From Chloroflexota bacterium (GTDB taxonomy: Bacteria > Chloroflexota > Chloroflexia > Thermomicrobiales > UBA6265), in NCBI GenBank assembly GCA_023392645.1, contig JAEVYR010000423.1, positions 1 through 6,667 of the forward strand: DNA of 6,667 nucleotides, given 5' to 3'. Shown here piece by piece: positions 5,888 to 6,667 of the stretch (position 1 is its first letter; every line of letters begins with the position of its first letter). Made by a program: the position numbers and the translations under genes. The notes under the pieces were generated by a model, which saw only the letters and a program-made list of their open reading frames with translations, made no database searches and was not told the origin of the DNA.

Positions 5888-6174
5888 CGCCAGAGGAGTC
5901 CGATGGCGCCGAGCGACATCGCGGCGGCGGCCAGCAGGACGAGCACGGTCATGGCGAAGTGATACAGGGCGATGCCGGACGCGTCGCTCGAATCACGCTC
6001 GCCATGGCCGGCGACGGGCAGGTCGGTCACCCTGGCGGTCTCGGTGGCGGTGACGGCCACCTCTCCACCCCCGGAGGCGATCGACGCCTGGGCGATCCCG
6101 GGCAAGCCGAAGGAAGCCATCGCCGCGATCAGCGCCAGCATCATGACCATGCGGTTGCAAACCGATCGTCTCAT
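5872..6174 (-). CDS. Small exported single-pass membrane protein, function unknown
   Basis: A 100-residue protein that I do not recognise. Residues 1-30 look like a signal peptide: basic n-region (MRRSVCNR), hydrophobic core (MVMMLALIAAMASFGL) and an AQA cleavage site before Ser31. A polar linker of about 38 residues follows (VAVTATETARV, VAGHGERDSSD), then a transmembrane helix at about 68-95 (ALYHFAMTVLVLLAAAAMSL) and a short basic tail WRYERR that should face the cytoplasm. After cleavage it would display a short external segment anchored at its C-terminus. ATG 6174 is chosen because it begins the signal peptide; a G-rich stretch lies just upstream, although the only clean GGAG is too close. 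An alternative in-frame ATG is at 6213. It converges on the GH2 gene with a 16-base overlap, so it is probably unrelated to glycoside use. Two hydrophobic segments in the right places make a random shadow frame unlikely. Confidence 0.6.
   Translation of the reverse strand: MRRSVCNRMVMMLALIAAMASFGLPGIAQASIASGGGEVAVTATETARVTDLPVAGHGERDSSDASGIALYHFAMTVLVLLAAAAMSLGAIGLLWRYERR
5877..5891. terminator. GC-rich hairpin over the convergent gene ends
   Basis: GGCGCT-CGT-AGCGCC forms a perfect 6-base stem with a 3-base loop. It contains the GH2 stop codon (5885-5887) and lies inside the 16-base overlap of the two convergent genes. It would be usable by transcription from either side. Neither strand has a T-tract after it, so it is at best a tail-less terminator or mRNA 3'-end stabiliser. 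Confidence 0.3.
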
Positions 6175-6369
6175 GCTCCACCCCCACCGGTTTCCTGGAC
6201 ACACCCGCCGCATCGCGTTCGACGCGTCCCCTCTTCTCTCATTCAACGTACGAGGGTGCCGCTGCGGTTCTGTCCAGTCCAGTATCGCCACCCTACCGGA
6301 AATCGGCCATGAACGGCGTGCACGCATTACATAACGACGATATTCGACATTCCGGGCGGAGAAGGCATC
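6175..6369. other. Intergenic region between the small membrane protein gene and the VOC gene
   Basis: These 195 bases separate two divergently oriented genes and should hold both promoters. Visible features are a pyrimidine-rich run at 6228-6240, an inverted repeat at 6214-6226, a tandem GTCCA pair at 6272-6281, 6-base arms AGGGTG/CACCCT (6253-6258 and 6289-6294) with a 30-base loop, and an AT-richer island at about 6326-6348 likely to include the VOC promoter. No -35/-10 pair is convincing on either strand. Confidence 0.5.
6214..6226. repeat. Inverted repeat CGCGT-TCG-ACGCG
   Basis: Perfect 5-base arms around a 3-base centre lie 40 bases upstream of the small membrane protein start, in a region that should carry its promoter. 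It is a possible operator, but short CG-rich repeats are common by chance in DNA of this composition. Confidence 0.2.
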
Positions 6370-6667
6370 GTGTCACCATCCCGAAGTCCCGTTGAGCGCC
6401 GCATCGGCAACGTGTTCGTGCCGGTGAGCGACATGACCCACGCCGTCGACTGGTACAGCCGCCTGTTCGGGTTGGAGCCGGGTCCGACATCGCACGAGGG
6501 CGGCATCTACGACGTGCCCATGGACGGCGAGACCGGGTTGATCCTCGACGCGAACTCGCCCGTGACCGAGCATTCCGTCCAACCGCTCTGCTTTTTCTGG
6601 ACCGACGACATGCCCGCGACGGTAGAACATCTCCGCGCCCTCGGAGCCGAGATCACCAGCGACGTGA
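6370..6667 (+). CDS. VOC family protein, 3' end beyond the window
   Basis: The first 99 residues of a second VOC (glyoxalase/bleomycin-resistance fold) protein. After an 11-residue leader the first module reads IGNVFVPVSDMTHAVDWYSR with an LFGLEP turn, then GGIYDVPMDGETGLILDAN strands. The second module begins LCFFWTDDMPATVEHLRALG. Compared with metal-binding members, the first ligand position is Asn14 rather than His, and no His is seen at the start of the second module, so this is probably a metal-free member used for binding, or one with another chemistry. The start is GTG 6370 with GGAG at 6358-6361 (8-base spacer). The family length of about 115-130 residues implies that 20-30 residues are missing. 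It is only distantly similar to the VOC gene at 497-946 and is not a recent duplicate. Confidence 0.8.
   Translation, partial: MSPSRSPVERRIGNVFVPVSDMTHAVDWYSRLFGLEPGPTSHEGGIYDVPMDGETGLILDANSPVTEHSVQPLCFFWTDDMPATVEHLRALGAEITSDV

Overview
The window is GC-rich bacterial DNA that is densely coding on both strands, with good Shine-Dalgarno sequences before most starts. The protein content (two unlinked-looking VOC proteins, a DCC-like protein, cytosolic DQQR-type sulfatases and a GUS-sized GH2 enzyme) would fit a high-GC environmental bacterium such as a member of Chloroflexota or Actinomycetota. There is no marker gene here, so that placement is a weak inference.

Layout. On the + strand, positions 43-450 encode a small protein resembling the DCC/DUF393 thiol-oxidoreductase family but lacking both signature cysteines. 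A complete VOC (glyoxalase-fold) protein follows at 497-946. It runs tail to tail, with only 4 bases between stops, into a complete sulfatase on the - strand (951-2441). A 159-base divergent intergenic region holds a 14-base inverted repeat and a candidate -10 box. A second sulfatase then starts on the + strand at 2601, but its reading frame is cut by an in-frame TAG at 3300-3302. The homology continues in the same frame to 4055, so it is best read as a nonsense-mutation pseudogene, or an assembly error. A glycoside hydrolase family 2 enzyme (4103-5887) follows 47 bases later. Its 3' end overlaps a small - strand gene (5872-6174) for a predicted exported, single-pass membrane protein. After a 195-base intergenic stretch, a second VOC protein starts at 6370 and runs off the window.

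Functional reading. The core is a compact desulfation/deglycosylation cluster: two divergent sulfatases of different subfamilies, with a GH2 beta-glycosidase downstream of one. None of the three has a visible signal peptide, so they would act in the cytoplasm on an imported sulfated sugar or glycoside. Transporter, regulator and formylglycine-generating enzyme are not in the window. The GH2 enzyme keeps both catalytic glutamates but lacks the Asn-x-Lys uronate-recognition motif of beta-glucuronidases, so glucuronidase is not the preferred call. I see no tRNA, rRNA, CRISPR array, insertion sequence or phage gene. The clearest anomaly is the interrupted second sulfatase. I found no convincing evidence of a wholly new system.
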